The notes below the pieces were generated by a model, which was not told where the DNA came from, ran no database searches, and saw nothing but the letters and a program-made list of their open reading frames with translations. Source: Alteromonas naphthalenivorans (lineage in GTDB: Bacteria; Pseudomonadota; Gammaproteobacteria; Enterobacterales; Alteromonadaceae). From it: a stretch of 64,000 nucleotides of DNA. The stretch spans positions 1,736,001 through 1,800,000 of the forward strand of contig NC_015554.1 in the NCBI RefSeq assembly GCF_000213655.1. Reading direction: 5' to 3'. Each line of letters starts with the position of its first letter. Position 1 is the first letter of the stretch. Positions 62,611-64,000 of this stretch are shown piece by piece. The translations under genes and the position numbers were made by a program.

Positions 62611-64000
62611 ATGAATATTGATTTTATTTTACCTGATATTGGCGAAGGTATTGTTGAGTGCGAAATCGTCAAGTGGAATGTGAAAGAAGGGGATGTTATT
62701 GCTGAAGACCAAAGTGTGGTTGAGGTAATGACAGATAAGGCTGTGGTAGAAATTCCTGCTAAGCATTCAGGCACGGTACATAAGCTTTATTATAAACAAG
62801 GCGATATTGCAGAAGTGCATAGCCCACTATTTGCCCTTGATACTGATGAAAGCGCTAGCGAAAGCCATCTAAATAGCGCCGAAGACCCAACGGCTGTCGC
62901 TACAGATGAGCAAGCAGGCAAAGAACAAAAAGTAAACGAAAATACAAACCATCGCGCAACGCCTGCAAACAATAATACCAGTGAGCAAGGGAACGCGGCC
63001 ATTAATGAGAAATGGCAAGATGGGGATTTTGAGCCTCCTATCGCTATACCAGGAAAAGTACTGGCAAGCCCTGCAGTACGTCGTATTGCAAGAGAGCACG
63101 AGATTGATTTACTTGCCGTTGCGGGGAGTGGCAAAAAAGGCCGTATTTTAAAACATGATGTCAGCCATGCTAGCGCGACCGGCGTAAGCGCAAACATTGA
63201 TGAAAGCCCCGGTGAGAGCTCTGGTGAAAGCCCCGATGAAAGCTTCACTATGTCAAATGCCATGGGCGAGGCTAACAATATGTCGCGCTCTAAAGTGAAT
63301 AACACAGCAAGCGAAGCAAGCTATACCGAAAAAGTACGAGGCATTCGGGCCGCTATGGCAAAACAAATGGTGGCGTCAGTAAATACCATTCCTCACTTTA
63401 CGGTGAGCGATGAAATTAGGATGGATAAGCTAATTGCGTTAAGACAGTCGCTAAAACCTATGTTTGAAGCAAAAGGAATAAAGCTTAGCTTTATGCCATT
63501 TTTTGTAAAAGCATTGTCGTTGGCGTTAAAAGAATTTCCCATCATTAACAGCCAATTAAACGAAGATGGCACTGAGCTTACTTATTTTAATCACCATAAT
63601 ATCGGCTTTGCTGTTGACGCTAAAATTGGTCTTTTAGTGCCTAATGTTAAAGGCGTAGAACACCTTTCTTTGTTTGATATCGCCCAGCAAATGCATACCA
63701 CTATCGAGCAAGCTCGAGAAGGTAAATTAAGCGGGGATGCACTTAAAGGTGGCACTATCAGCATTTCAAATATTGGCGCTATTGGTGGCATTACAGCTAC
63801 ACCGGTTATTAATAAGCCAGAAGCTGCTATTGTCGCGCTGGGCAAAACGCAAACCCTTCCTCGCTTTGCCGCTGACGGTAGCGTTGAAGCGCACAGTATT
63901 ATGATGGTGAATTGGTCTGGCGACCACCGCATTATTGATGGTGCCACTATGGTTCGCTTCAATAATCTCTGGTCTAGCTTCATCGAGGAGCCAGAAACCA
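62611..64000 (+). CDS. bkdB: Branched-chain 2-oxoacid dehydrogenase E2 component, 3' end outside window
   Basis: The frame is open from ATG 62611 (AAAGGGAG upstream) to the end of the window, giving 463 residues. Lipoyl domain (1-~80) with Lys43 in VEVMTDKAVVEIP as the lipoylation site; an Asp/Ser/Glu-rich linker; peripheral subunit-binding domain ~146-185 (LASPAVRRIAREHEIDL...GRILKHDV); a second linker with repeats of the type DESPGES; and the catalytic domain with IPHFTVSDE, FAVDAKIGLLVPNVKG and SGDHRIIDGATMVRF (catalytic His). Only one lipoyl domain. E3 may lie beyond the window. Confidence 0.95.
   Translation, partial: MNIDFILPDIGEGIVECEIVKWNVKEGDVIAEDQSVVEVMTDKAVVEIPAKHSGTVHKLYYKQGDIAEVHSPLFALDTDESASESHLNSAEDPTAVATDEQAGKEQKVNENTNHRATPANNNTSEQGNAAINEKWQDGDFEPPIAIPGKVLASPAVRRIAREHEIDLLAVAGSGKKGRILKHDVSHASATGVSANIDESPGESSGESPDESFTMSNAMGEANNMSRSKVNNTASEASYTEKVRGIRAAMAKQMVASVNTIPHFTVSDEIRMDKLIALRQSLKPMFEAKGIKLSFMPFFVKALSLALKEFPIINSQLNEDGTELTYFNHHNIGFAVDAKIGLLVPNVKGVEHLSLFDIAQQMHTTIEQAREGKLSGDALKGGTISISNIGAIGGITATPVINKPEAAIVALGKTQTLPRFAADGSVEAHSIMMVNWSGDHRIIDGATMVRFNNLWSSFIEEPET

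Noticed and set aside
62790..63305. Minus-strand ORF of 171 codons
   Set aside because: Complement of the low-complexity linker of the E2 gene, which is well supported by lipoyl and catalytic domains.

Overview
The window looks like chromosome of a marine gammaproteobacterium of the Alteromonadales, most likely Alteromonas or a close relative. This is inferred from protein character: SohB, the YejK-YejL-YejM block, CmoM, RlmA, RluF, CysB, SdaA, PabB-NudL, class I fumarase, RmuC, a Pla-1/VolA-type lipase and a GlyGly-CTERM subtilase occur together. No database search was possible, so genus is an inference. Gene density is high. I see no rRNA, tRNA or CRISPR array.

Layout. 0-9.2 kb: 3' end of a secreted lipase, a lipoprotein Ntn-hydrolase (penicillin/AHL acylase family), sohB, a PsrA-like TetR regulator, a GFA-family zinc protein, a small membrane protein, a serine hydrolase, a Nif3-like protein and cmoM. 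9.2-16.2 kb: D-lactate dehydrogenase, glutathione peroxidase, a beta-hydroxyacid dehydrogenase, a response regulator with TPRs, then an acyl-CoA dehydrogenase and a 3-hydroxyisobutyryl-CoA hydrolase (valine catabolism) behind a LiuR-like operator. 16.2-34.5 kb: housekeeping and regulatory genes: rlmA, gmhB, yejM-yejL/yejK, a two-domain QueD-like protein, an M23 peptidase ending in a 19-bp tandem repeat, an M61 peptidase, a PilZ protein, an Mpo1-like protein, a LytS/LytTR two-component pair, pfkA, a second TPR response regulator coupled to a small lipoprotein, trhO, an EF-hand protein and rluF.

34.5-40.9 kb is the accessory part. Eight small genes, mostly for membrane proteins, all lie on the minus strand with separate ribosome-binding sites and long spacers. 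Two of them carry an in-frame TAA. A complete IS1380-family element with 13/14 inverted repeats and a TACTA target duplication sits just past the stop codon of a third.

40.9-64 kb returns to core functions: a DEAD-box helicase, 3-oxoacid CoA-transferase (scoAB) divergent from a LysR gene across a 13-bp-arm palindrome, a coiled-coil protein and sensor kinase, cysB, sdaA, nudL-pabB, fumarase, rmuC, a ~1630-residue secreted subtilase with a GlyGly-CTERM tail, and the branched-chain 2-oxoacid dehydrogenase genes (E1alpha, E1beta, E2 cut by the window end).

Metabolic theme: the bkd complex, acyl-CoA dehydrogenase, 3-hydroxyisobutyryl-CoA hydrolase, hydroxyacid dehydrogenase and ScoAB together fit use of branched-chain amino acids and ketone bodies as carbon. 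Fumarase and SdaA feed central metabolism, and the secreted proteases, lipase and acylase would supply substrates. No single stretch is convincingly a wholly new system. The best leads are the split-motif QueD-like protein, the paired 547-residue TPR response regulators, the accessory array with two in-frame stops, and the LiuR-like and LysR palindromes.
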